From: Actinomycetota bacterium
Lineage (GTDB): Bacteria > Actinomycetota > Acidimicrobiia > Acidimicrobiales > Ilumatobacteraceae
Reading direction: 5' to 3'
Length of the DNA: 11,234 nt
NCBI GenBank assembly: GCA_009704425.1
Contig: WLEG01000038.1
Coordinates: 1 to 11,234, forward strand
The notes under the pieces are model-generated. The model saw nothing but the letters and a program-made list of their open reading frames with translations. It ran no database searches and was not told where the DNA came from. The translations under genes and the position numbers were made by a program. Of this stretch, positions 1-6,259 are shown one piece after another (position 1 is the stretch's first letter; the number at the start of each line of letters is the position of its first letter).

Positions 1-207
1 CTGGACGCCAACCCGGCCGGCGGTTACGTGACGGTGTACTCCTGCGGTGAGATTCCGAACTCGTCGAACCTGAACTTCGTCCCCGGAGAGATCACACCCA
101 ACGCGGTGTTGGCGCCGGTCTCGGAGAACGGAACGGTCTGCTTGCACGTCTTCGGACGCGCGCACGTCATCGTCGACGTCAACGGCGTGCTCACCACCTC
201 GGACTGA
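1..207 (+). CDS. C-terminal end of a secreted/surface protein (5' truncated)
   Basis: An open frame runs from the window edge to a TGA at 205-207, giving the last 68 residues of a larger protein. The visible part is a compact, beta-rich, Gly/Asn/Val-rich module with two cysteines (about residues 15 and 47) and a closing 'VIVDVNGVL' strand a few residues before the stop. Modules with a 'GYVTVY-C-G...SNLNF...PNAV-APVS-NGTVC...IVDVNG' pattern recur at the C terminus of large exported proteins of Acidimicrobiia-type actinobacteria; I recognise this from memory of the family, not from a search. The role is probably extracellular, as a wall- or surface-associated domain, but the catalytic or binding domain lies outside the window. 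It converges on the small PPOX gene, whose stop is 38 bp away. The reading frame is secure; the function is unknown. Confidence 0.75.
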   Translation: MDANPAGGYVTVYSCGEIPNSSNLNFVPGEITPNAVLAPVSENGTVCLHVFGRAHVIVDVNGVLTTSD

Positions 208-217
208 GTGACGTCAG

Positions 218-238
218 GATCGTCAACCCGTCACGATC
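218..238. terminator. Weak hairpin between convergent genes, possible bidirectional terminator
   Basis: GATCGT at 218-223 is the exact reverse complement of ACGATC at 233-238, leaving a 9-nt loop. It lies in the 38-bp gap between the two stop codons of a convergent pair. The stem is only 6 bp and no T-run follows on either strand, so it may be chance. Confidence 0.25.
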
Positions 239-245
239 GTCCGGG

Positions 246-572
246 TCACGGGGCGGGACGATGGAACACGCCGTTCGTGATCACGATCTCGACGCGCTCG
301 CCGTCGGTCGTGGCCACACCGTCGGCCACGATCGAGTACTCGCGATGTTCGACGTCGACCGTCGTCGGCGGCCACACCAGGGTCACGCGGGGTTGGGCCC
401 CGATGTTCGCACTGGCCGATCGGCCGACCCCCGACACCGTCACCCGATCGCCGGACACCTCGCATCGCAAGGCCACCACGTGCGCGCGTTCGACTCCGGA
501 GGTGAGCAGATACGCGAAGTCCCGACCGACGAGACTCTCCGACAACAGTGTCGGCTCGATGCGAATGCTCAA
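246..572 (-). CDS. Small PPOX-fold (pyridoxamine 5'-phosphate oxidase-like) protein, 108 aa
   Basis: The protein reads as a split-barrel, flavin-binding-type domain. A first strand pair (about residues 18-38, 'FAYLLTSG...HVVAL') is followed by 'VTVSGVGRSASANI' (45-57), a loop where this superfamily often contacts a cofactor phosphate, then 'PRVTLVWPP' (61-69) and 'EYSIVADGVA' (78-87). At 108 residues it is a minimal single-domain member, likely a dimer. The preferred start is TTG at 572-570, overlapping the nitroreductase stop as TTGA, with a purine-rich GGGGGA 7 nt upstream. An in-frame GTG at 587-585 would add five residues. The arrangement implies co-translation with the nitroreductase, so a flavin-linked reductive role is plausible. 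Cofactor (FMN, F420 or none) and substrate cannot be read from the sequence. Confidence 0.72.
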   Translation of the reverse strand: MSIRIEPTLLSESLVGRDFAYLLTSGVERAHVVALRCEVSGDRVTVSGVGRSASANIGAQPRVTLVWPPTTVDVEHREYSIVADGVATTDGERVEIVITNGVFHRPAP

Positions 573-1228
573 CGGTGGGTCCCCCACGAATCCCAGTGCG
601 TCATCTCGCGCGACGGCAACCGGTGCGCCGGCTTGAAGTCGTCGCCGGTGTAGTACGCCACCGGGAACAACACGGTCTGCGTCCAGTCCTCGGGGATGCC
701 CAGCATCGTCGACACCTCGGCTTCGGAGAACAAGTGGATGGTGGTCCACGCGGTTCCCAATCCGCGGGACCGCAACGCCAACATGAAACTCCACGCGGCC
801 GGCAGGATGGATCCGTAGGTGCTGGCCTGTGCGATCACCATCGGCACGTTCTCCACGCGACCCTTCACGCAGGCGATCACGAACACCGGCACCTGCTCCA
901 GGATCGAACCCAGATGCTCGGCGGACTCCATCACCTTGGGCATCACGTGTTCGCGCGGATCCCCCTCGGGCAACGGCGGCGGGTATCCCGAGCCGGCCAT
1001 CATCTCGGCGCCCCGGCGATAGATCTCGGCGATGGCGGCCTTCTTGGCCGGGTCGGTGACCACCACGAAAGCCCAGTTCTGGGCGTTGGTGCCGGTGGGA
1101 GCCTGCATGGCGATGTCGATGCACTCGGCGATCACCTCGGGCTCCACCGGTCGGCCCAGGTCGAGGCGCTTGCGCACCGATCGGGTGGTGGTGAGCAGTT
1201 TGTCGGCGGCGGCGCGATCGATCGTCAT
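569..1228 (-). CDS. Nitroreductase-family flavoprotein, 219 aa
   Basis: This is an FMN-dependent, NAD(P)H-using oxidoreductase of the nitroreductase fold, soluble and normally a homodimer. An N-terminal 'TTRSVRKRLD' (14-23) matches the Arg-rich FMN phosphate-binding segment. 'APTGTNAQNW' (43-52) is the family's AP-S/T-G-x-N-x-Q-x-W flavin motif. 'GLGTAW' (156-161) and 'LGIPEDW' (176-182) are the usual C-terminal signatures. Length is typical. The ATG at 1228-1226 has a TAGAGT hexamer exactly 6 nt upstream and no Shine-Dalgarno sequence, suggesting a leaderless mRNA. Its stop overlaps the start of the downstream PPOX gene, so the two form an operon. It is divergent from the peroxiredoxin, which suggests a shared redox-stress context. 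The physiological substrate (quinones, nitro-aromatics or another compound) is not determined. Confidence 0.9.
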   Translation of the reverse strand: MTIDRAAADKLLTTTRSVRKRLDLGRPVEPEVIAECIDIAMQAPTGTNAQNWAFVVVTDPAKKAAIAEIYRRGAEMMAGSGYPPPLPEGDPREHVMPKVMESAEHLGSILEQVPVFVIACVKGRVENVPMVIAQASTYGSILPAAWSFMLALRSRGLGTAWTTIHLFSEAEVSTMLGIPEDWTQTVLFPVAYYTGDDFKPAHRLPSREMTHWDSWGTHR

Positions 1229-1234
1229 GTCGCG

Positions 1235-1240
1235 ACTCTA
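1235..1240 (-). promoter_or_regulatory. -10 element of nitroreductase promoter (leaderless)
   Basis: On the minus strand TAGAGT occupies exactly -12 to -7 relative to the nitroreductase ATG. This fits the actinobacterial TANNNT -10 consensus and places the transcription start at or next to the start codon. No convincing -35 hexamer is seen. Confidence 0.55.
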
Positions 1241-1253
1241 GGGCACCCACGCT

Positions 1254-1265
1254 GGACGAACGTCC
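1254..1265. repeat. Inverted repeat GGACG-AA-CGTCC in divergent promoter region
   Basis: Perfect 5-bp arms flank a 2-bp centre. The repeat falls where a -35 box for the nitroreductase promoter would lie, so it could be an operator half-site pair. No regulator is encoded nearby. Confidence 0.4.
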
Positions 1266-1275
1266 GTGACCTTAA

Positions 1276-1296
1276 TCCCGAGTTGTCTTGTCGGGA
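1276..1296. repeat. Inverted repeat TCCCGA-N9-TCGGGA upstream of peroxiredoxin
   Basis: Perfect 6-bp arms at 1276-1281 and 1291-1296 span the proposed -35 hexamer (TTGTCT, 1283-1288) of the peroxiredoxin promoter. This position suits a repressor or activator site. No binding protein can be named from the window. Confidence 0.4.
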
Positions 1297-1310
1297 ATTG
1301 CCCGTAGCCT
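1283..1310 (+). promoter_or_regulatory. Candidate sigma-70-type promoter of the peroxiredoxin gene
   Basis: TTGTCT at 1283-1288 and TAGCCT at 1305-1310 are separated by 16 bp. Transcription would begin near 1317, giving a leader of about 23 nt. Unlike most genes here, the leader carries a strong Shine-Dalgarno sequence, AAGGAGA, at 1327-1333, 6 nt before the ATG. Confidence 0.5.
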
Positions 1311-1339
1311 GTGGGCAACCGTTCCAAAGGAGATCCATC

Positions 1340-1975
1340 ATGGCCATTCGACTCGGAGACATCGCCCCCGACTTCACCGCCGACACCACGCAGGGAACCA
1401 TCTCGTTCCACGAGTGGCTCGGCGATTCCTGGGGCGTGTTGTTCAGCCACCCCAAGGACTTCACCCCCGTCTGCACCACCGAGCTCGGCTACGTGGCGCG
1501 CATCAAGCCCGAGTTCGACAAGCGCAACGTGAAGGTCATCGGTTTGTCGGTGGACTCCGTCGAGAGCCACAACAAGTGGGAAGGCGACATCGGCGAGACG
1601 CAGGGCACGCCCGTGAACTTCCCCATGATCGGTGACCCCGATCGCACGGTGAGCGATCTGTACGACATGATCCACCCGAACGCCAACGACACCCTCACGG
1701 TGCGCAGCGTGTTCGTGATCGGACCCGACAAGAAGGTGAAGCTCACCATCACCTACCCGGCCTCCACCGGTCGCAACTTCGACGAGATCCTGCGCGTCAT
1801 CGACTCGCTCCAACTCACCGCCAAGTACAAGGTGGCCACACCGGTGAACTGGACCGACGGAAACGACGTCATCATCGGAGCCGCCGTGTCCGACGACGAG
1901 GCCAAGACCCTCTTCCCGAACGGCTGGAAGACCGTGAAGCCGTACCTGCGCGTTCTGCCCCAGCCCGGCAAGTGA
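1340..1975 (+). CDS. 1-Cys peroxiredoxin (Prx6 type), 211 aa
   Basis: This is a thiol peroxidase reducing hydrogen peroxide, organic hydroperoxides or peroxynitrite in the cytosol. The thioredoxin-fold core carries 'HPKDFTPVCTTELG' (37-50), the Prx6-class active-site motif, with peroxidatic Cys45 and Thr42; Arg123 ('VRSVFVIGPD') is in the usual place of the conserved active-site arginine. Cys45 is the only cysteine in the protein, so no resolving cysteine exists and an external thiol must recycle it. The C-terminal arm (about 160-211, with 'ATPVNW' and 'FPNGWK') and the length match the Prx6 subfamily. The ATG at 1340 is chosen because AAGGAGA lies 6 nt upstream and homology begins here; the frame stays open upstream only because of GC-rich noncoding sequence. 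Its stop is 1 bp from that of the convergent nucleotidyltransferase. Confidence 0.95.
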   Translation: MAIRLGDIAPDFTADTTQGTISFHEWLGDSWGVLFSHPKDFTPVCTTELGYVARIKPEFDKRNVKVIGLSVDSVESHNKWEGDIGETQGTPVNFPMIGDPDRTVSDLYDMIHPNANDTLTVRSVFVIGPDKKVKLTITYPASTGRNFDEILRVIDSLQLTAKYKVATPVNWTDGNDVIIGAAVSDDEAKTLFPNGWKTVKPYLRVLPQPGK

Positions 1976-1976
1976 T

Positions 1977-2459
1977 TCAGCCCGGCAGGTAGTTCGCTTC
2001 GATCCATTCGCGAACGACCGGCGCCACCCTCGACAGGTGCGTGGCCGGATCGTTGCGGATCGCGGTGGCGCTGATCGGTACGTTCACGCGTTCGGGGTCA
2101 CACACCAGCGGCTCGGCACCCAATCGTCGCGCCAACTCGGAGATGTAGAAGTCGCTCGACACCACCACGTGCGGACCCACCGCGAGGGGCCACCGGGAAC
2201 GGAACAGCGCGATCCACTTCGCCCACAGTTCCTCGTCGTTCCAGTCGTTGTGCAGGTCGTGGGCCACGCGCACCACCGACACCTCGGGGTGCAGGGTCTG
2301 CAACCAGTGAGCCCGCAGATCACCGGGGAACGTTTCGCCGTCACGGGTGTTCACGAACACCACCACGTCGTCGCAACGCTCGCGGGCCCAGTCGATCATG
2401 TACGAATGACCCAGGTGCGGGGGGTCGAAACGTCCCACGATGAGCCCGGTGGCGTGCAC
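1977..2459 (-). CDS. NadR-like nucleotidyltransferase (probable NMN adenylyltransferase), 160 aa
   Basis: The protein belongs to the HxGH nucleotidyltransferase superfamily: 'GRFDPPHLGH' (9-18) is the ATP-binding motif and 'ISATAIR' (129-135) is the C-terminal ISxTxxR motif. The stretch 'SSDFYISELARRLGAE' followed by 'CDPERVNVPISATAIR' resembles the NMN adenylyltransferase domain of NadR, so the expected reaction is NMN + ATP to NAD + PPi. NadR proteins often carry a C-terminal ribosylnicotinamide kinase domain; this one ends straight after the adenylyltransferase domain. A related substrate (nicotinate mononucleotide, phosphopantetheine or another) cannot be excluded. The GTG start is well fixed: an in-frame TAA lies four codons upstream, and a -10 hexamer TAATGT sits exactly at -12 to -7. 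It is divergent from the ABC operon. Confidence 0.85.
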   Translation of the reverse strand: MHATGLIVGRFDPPHLGHSYMIDWARERCDDVVVFVNTRDGETFPGDLRAHWLQTLHPEVSVVRVAHDLHNDWNDEELWAKWIALFRSRWPLAVGPHVVVSSDFYISELARRLGAEPLVCDPERVNVPISATAIRNDPATHLSRVAPVVREWIEANYLPG

Positions 2460-2465
2460 GGTCTC

Positions 2466-2471
2466 ACATTA
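2466..2471 (-). promoter_or_regulatory. -10 element of the NadR-like gene (leaderless)
   Basis: On the minus strand TAATGT lies at exactly -12 to -7 from the GTG start, a near-perfect TANNNT box implying a leaderless transcript. No clear -35 is seen. Confidence 0.55.
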
Positions 2472-2529
2472 GGACCGCTGTCACCGGGTATTCACCTTCG
2501 ACGCACGTGTCCCTCGGCGTCGACGACGG

Positions 2530-2535
2530 CAGAAT
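2530..2535 (+). promoter_or_regulatory. -10 element of the ABC transporter operon (leaderless)
   Basis: CAGAAT occupies -12 to -7 from the ATG at 2542, the same spacing as at other starts in this window. The first base departs from TANNNT. No Shine-Dalgarno sequence precedes the gene. Confidence 0.4.
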
Positions 2536-2541
2536 GACGCC

Positions 2542-3279
2542 ATGAATTCCCCCTCCACCGTCGCCGCCGGTGCGGCCGATGCCTTCAAGATCTACGGCAA
2601 GGACGACAGCGAGGTGCGCGCCCTCGACGGCGTCACCGTGAACTTCGCCTCCGGGAAGTTCACCGCGATCATGGGCCCGTCGGGTTCGGGTAAGAGCACG
2701 CTGATGCACTGCCTCGCCGGCTTGGACTCGCTCACCTCGGGCACCATCACCATCGGCGACACGAACCTGGCCACGCTCAACGACAAGGAGCTCACGCTCA
2801 CCCGTCGCAGCAACGTGGGTTTCATCTTCCAGGCCTACAACCTCATCCCCACGCTCACCGCGCTCGAGAACATCACGCTTCCGCTCGACCTCGGCGGCAC
2901 CCCGGTGGATCAGCAGTGGCTCGACACCGTGATCGACGCCGTGGGTCTGCGCTCGCGGTTGGACCACCGTCCGAGCGAGCTCTCCGGTGGTCAACAGCAG
3001 CGGGTCGCGGTGGCCCGCGCGTTGGCCAGCAAGCCGCGCATCATCTTCGCCGACGAACCCACGGGCAACCTCGACAGCCGCATGGGAGCCGAGATCCTCT
3101 CGTTCATGCGCCACGCCGTCACCGACCTCGGCCAGACCATCGTGATGGTCACCCACGACCCGGTGGCCGCCTCGTACGCCGATCACGTGATCTTCCTCGC
3201 CGACGGCAAGATCGTCGACGAGTTGGACGACCCCACGGCCGACCAGGTGCTCGACCGCATGAAGCGCCTCGGTTCCTGA
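2542..3279 (+). CDS. ABC transporter ATP-binding protein (MacB/LolD type), 245 aa
   Basis: This is the cytoplasmic ATPase of a mechanotransmission-type ABC system. All hallmark motifs are intact: Walker A 'GPSGSGKST' (45-53), Q-loop Gln97 in 'FIFQAYNLIP', signature 'LSGGQQQR' (147-154), Walker B 'IIFADE' (167-172) with catalytic Glu172, D-loop 'NLD' (176-178) and switch His205 ('VMVTHD'). The 'FQAYNLIPTLTALENI' segment after the Q-loop is typical of the MacB/LolD/FtsE group that pairs with FtsX-like permeases. The next gene is such a permease, starting 1 nt after this stop, so the pair is one complex. Substrates of these actinobacterial pairs are usually unknown; export, lipoprotein or envelope work, or peptide resistance, are all possible. 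The ATG at 2542 fits both family length and the upstream -10 element. Confidence 0.96.
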   Translation: MNSPSTVAAGAADAFKIYGKDDSEVRALDGVTVNFASGKFTAIMGPSGSGKSTLMHCLAGLDSLTSGTITIGDTNLATLNDKELTLTRRSNVGFIFQAYNLIPTLTALENITLPLDLGGTPVDQQWLDTVIDAVGLRSRLDHRPSELSGGQQQRVAVARALASKPRIIFADEPTGNLDSRMGAEILSFMRHAVTDLGQTIVMVTHDPVAASYADHVIFLADGKIVDELDDPTADQVLDRMKRLGS

Positions 3280-3280
3280 C

Positions 3281-5854
3281 ATGGCCGCGCCCGTCACCCG
3301 ACTCACCATTCGGGGCGTCATCGCCCGCAAATGGCGCATCTTCCTCACCATCCTCGCGGTGGTGAGCGGGGTGGCGTTCGTGAGCGGCGCGTTCGTTCTC
3401 ACCGACAGCGTCAAGAAGTCCATCAACGATCTCTTCGCCACGCTCAGCGAGGGCATCGATCTGGAGGTGCGCACCTCCATCGCCTTCGGCGACGAGGCCA
3501 CGGCCGAGCGCGACCCGGTGTCGGTCGAACTCATCGACCAGATCTCCGCCGTCGAGGGAGTGCGACTGGCCGAGGGCAACCTGTTGCGCGCCGCCACCGT
3601 GATCAAGTCCGATGGCGAGCCCCTGCGCACGTCCGGACCGGCGTTCGGCATCGCATGGGTGGGCCCCGACGGCCTCGACGGCCGCACCATGGTGGAGGGA
3701 CGTCCCGCCACCGGTCCCGGTGAGGTCACCCTCGACAAGTCCTCGGCGCGTCGCGCCGGCTACGAGGTGGGCGACACGGTCACCATCGTCGGCCCCACCG
3801 GCAAGGGCGACTTCGCATTGGTGGGCCTGAACGGAACGGGCAAGACCACGAACGGCGGCGGTGCCAGCATCGCCGCCTTCGACCCGCGGACCGCCAACGA
3901 GTTCCTCGGCGCCAAGGACATGGTGGACTCCATCTACATCGCCATCGACGAGGGCGCCGATCGCGACGTGGTGATGGCCGCCGTCGACGCGGCACTGCCC
4001 GACGGCATCGAGGTCATCACCGGCGAACAGTCGGCCGAGGAGACCGCCGGCGCCATCAACGACATCATCGACATCTTCGGCAACGTGCTCCTCGGATTCG
4101 CGGCCGTCTCGTTGTTCGTCAGCGCGTTCCTCATCTTCAACACCTTCGCCATCATCGTCAGCCAGCGTCTGCGCGAACTGGCGTTGTTGCGCGCCGTCGG
4201 AGCCAGTTCGCGCCAGATCCGCACGATGATCATCGGCGAGGCGTTGGTGGTGTCGGTGATCGCCACCGTCCTCGGCATCGTCGCCGGCATGGGCGTGGCC
4301 AAGGGAATCGTGGCCATCTTCAACGCGGCCGGCGCGGCTTTCCCGTCGGCCTCGCTCATCGTGTCCACCCGCACCGTCGTCGCCAGCACGGTCGTCGGTG
4401 TCGGCGTCACGGTGGCGGCGGCCATCGTGCCGGCACTGCGCGCCGCGCGTATTCCACCGGTGGCGGCCATGCGGCCGGAGTTGGGATTCAACTCCCTGCA
4501 GAAGAACAAGCGCCTCGTGGTGGGCTCGATCACCACCGGCATCGGACTCGTTCTGTTCAGCGTGGGCATCTTCGGTCAACCCGGTGGCACGTCGGGCACG
4601 CTCGGGTTGTCGGCGATCGGCGCGATCCTGTTGTTCCTCGGCATCGCCAGCCTGTCCACCACGGTGGCGGCCCCCGCCAGTCGCGTCATCAGCCGCATCC
4701 TCCCGCTCCCCTTCCGGCCGATGACACGTTCGGTCCCCGGTCGCCTCGGCAGTCGCAACGCCCAACGCACGCCACGCCGCACCGCCTCCACCGCGTCGGC
4801 CCTGATGATCGGTCTCGCGCTGGTGAGCACCGTGTCCGTGGTGGCCTCGTCGGTTCAGGCGTCGTTCAAGGAGCAGTTGCAGGGGTCGGTCACCGCCGAC
4901 TTCTTCGTGTCCAACGGACCCGGCAATTTCCAGGGACTGCCGGTGTCGTTCTCCGAGCGCTTGTCCGAACTGCCCGAGTTGTCGGCGGTCAGTCCGTTCC
5001 GCGCCGCCACCGCGCAGGTGAACGGTGACACCAAGCAGATCGGTGCCGTGCGCGGGTCCGCGTTCGGCCAACTGGTCGACATCGATCTCACCAGCGGATC
5101 GGTCGAGTCGCTCGACGAGGGCAAGATCCTGCTGCACCGCGACCCGGCACGCGACTACGCGGTGTCGGTCGGCGACACCTTGACCATCCTGTGGTTGAAC
5201 GGCACCGAGCAGCGGATCGAGGTGGGCGGCATCTACGACGACGCCACCATCGCCGGCAACTGGCTGGTGGGGTTGTCCACCCTGCAGGCCGTGTCCACCG
5301 CCACCCCGACCGACTTTTTCATCGGCGCCAAGATCGCCGACGGCGTCAGTATCGAGGACGCGCGCGCGGCCGTGGAGAAGGTGGCCCTCGACTTCCCCAG
5401 CGCCGAGGTTCAGGATCAAGCCGAATTCCAGCAGGCCCAGGAGGATCAGCTGAACCAGTTGCTGATCATCATCTACGGCTTGCTGATCATCTCCATCGCC
5501 ATCGCCGTTCTCGGAATCGCCAACACCATGGCGTTGTCGGTGTTCGAGCGCACGCGCGAGTTCGGCCTGTTGCGCGCGGTCGGCATGAGTAAGCGCGACT
5601 TGAAGCGCTCCATTCGCTGGGAGGCCGTCATCGTGGCGGTGTTCGGAGCGTCGCTCGGCATCATCGTGGGCATCCCGCTCGGCCTGGCCGTCACCACGGC
5701 CCTGCCCTCCACCTTCATCACCACCACCGTGGTGCCCGTGAACACCATCATCACCATCCTGATCGCGTCGATCATCGTGGGTGTGGTGGCGGCCATCGGA
5801 CCGGCCCGCCGTGCCGCCAAGTTGAACGTGCTCGACGCCATCTCCACGCACTGA
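3281..5854 (+). CDS. FtsX-like ABC transporter permease, two FtsX domains, 857 aa
   Basis: This is the membrane partner of the preceding ATPase. Layout by eye: TM1 (about 18-41), then a large extracytoplasmic MacB-PCD-like domain (42-265). The first FtsX domain follows, with TMs near 269-290, 317-340 and 366-388. Two further TMs (about 411-431 and 441-464) form a central pair. TM7 (505-525) leads into a second extracytoplasmic domain (526-725), and a second FtsX domain has TMs near 727-750, 780-805 and 823-845. The two halves are internal duplicates: 'ELALLRAVGASSRQI' (about 299-313) and 'EFGLLRAVGMSKRDL' (about 757-771) are the conserved cytoplasmic coupling segments. Ten TMs and about 850 residues are standard for the actinobacterial class. 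Start spacing of 1 nt and no Shine-Dalgarno sequence suggest translational coupling. The transported or moved substrate is unknown. Confidence 0.95.
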   Translation: MAAPVTRLTIRGVIARKWRIFLTILAVVSGVAFVSGAFVLTDSVKKSINDLFATLSEGIDLEVRTSIAFGDEATAERDPVSVELIDQISAVEGVRLAEGNLLRAATVIKSDGEPLRTSGPAFGIAWVGPDGLDGRTMVEGRPATGPGEVTLDKSSARRAGYEVGDTVTIVGPTGKGDFALVGLNGTGKTTNGGGASIAAFDPRTANEFLGAKDMVDSIYIAIDEGADRDVVMAAVDAALPDGIEVITGEQSAEETAGAINDIIDIFGNVLLGFAAVSLFVSAFLIFNTFAIIVSQRLRELALLRAVGASSRQIRTMIIGEALVVSVIATVLGIVAGMGVAKGIVAIFNAAGAAFPSASLIVSTRTVVASTVVGVGVTVAAAIVPALRAARIPPVAAMRPELGFNSLQKNKRLVVGSITTGIGLVLFSVGIFGQPGGTSGTLGLSAIGAILLFLGIASLSTTVAAPASRVISRILPLPFRPMTRSVPGRLGSRNAQRTPRRTASTASALMIGLALVSTVSVVASSVQASFKEQLQGSVTADFFVSNGPGNFQGLPVSFSERLSELPELSAVSPFRAATAQVNGDTKQIGAVRGSAFGQLVDIDLTSGSVESLDEGKILLHRDPARDYAVSVGDTLTILWLNGTEQRIEVGGIYDDATIAGNWLVGLSTLQAVSTATPTDFFIGAKIADGVSIEDARAAVEKVALDFPSAEVQDQAEFQQAQEDQLNQLLIIIYGLLIISIAIAVLGIANTMALSVFERTREFGLLRAVGMSKRDLKRSIRWEAVIVAVFGASLGIIVGIPLGLAVTTALPSTFITTTVVPVNTIITILIASIIVGVVAAIGPARRAAKLNVLDAISTH

Positions 5855-5863
5855 GTCCCGACC

Positions 5864-6253
5864 ATGTCCCACGATCCCCGCGCCCTCTCCCCCGAGGTGT
5901 TGGCGTTCGTGCGCGAGCGCCATCTGGCCACCCTCACCACGTTGCGCGCCGACGGTTCCCCGCACGTGGTGCCCGTGGGCTTCACCCTCGACGAGACGCG
6001 GGGCGTGGTGCGGGTCATCACCTGGGCCACGTCGGTGAAGACGGGTCACGCGCGTCGCGGTGGCCGGGCCGCGGTCAGTCAGGTCGACGGAGGTCGCTGG
6101 TTGACCTTCGAGGGAACGGTGAGCGTCACCGACGAGCCGGGTGCGGTGGCCCGGGCGGTGGCGGCCTACGCGGAGCGATACCGACAGCCCAAGGAGCGAC
6201 CCGACCGGGTGGTCATCGAGATCCGGGTCGACCGTGTCCTCGGTCGCGCGTAG
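5864..6253 (+). CDS. PPOX-class flavin/F420-type oxidoreductase (Rv1155-like), 129 aa
   Basis: A small split-barrel protein resembling the TIGR03618/Rv1155-like group, many of which bind F420 and use it in reductions. The features that suggest this are 'ERHLATLTTLRADGSPHVVPVGF' split across two strands (18-40), a basic cofactor-binding stretch 'SVKTGHARRGGRAAVSQVDG' (57-76) and 'RWLTFEGTVSV' (78-88). An 'AVAAYAERYRQPKE' helix (98-111) and a final 'DRVVIEIRVDRVLG' strand (114-127) follow. Length matches the family. Distinguishing F420 from FMN use needs structural or biochemical data. The ATG lies 9 nt after the permease stop with no obvious Shine-Dalgarno sequence or promoter, so it is probably the third gene of the ABC operon, though nothing ties it functionally to transport. 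It converges on the Fpg/Nei homologue with 6 bp between stops. Confidence 0.85.
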   Translation: MSHDPRALSPEVLAFVRERHLATLTTLRADGSPHVVPVGFTLDETRGVVRVITWATSVKTGHARRGGRAAVSQVDGGRWLTFEGTVSVTDEPGAVARAVAAYAERYRQPKERPDRVVIEIRVDRVLGRA

Positions 6254-6259
6254 CGCGGA

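Noticed and set aside
573..1250. Longer minus-strand frame upstream of the small PPOX gene (334 codons in total)
   Set aside because: The upstream part is an Arg/Gly/His-rich shadow of the nitroreductase in another frame; only the last 108 residues look like a protein domain.
548..1339. Upstream in-frame extension of the peroxiredoxin (475-codon frame)
   Set aside because: It runs antisense through the nitroreductase and lacks domain features; the strong Shine-Dalgarno sequence and family N terminus place the start at 1340.
3824..3850. Walker A-like GLNGTGKTT inside the permease (residues 182-190)
   Set aside because: It lies in the predicted extracytoplasmic domain with no Walker B partner; relatives have a G-x-x-x-F-G-D-type loop here, so the match is probably chance.
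3149..6049. 966-codon open frame on the minus strand, opposite the permease
   Set aside because: Composition is His/Asp/Gly/Arg-rich with no domain, as expected for the antisense of a GC-rich gene; the plus-strand permease has clear membrane helices and FtsX motifs.
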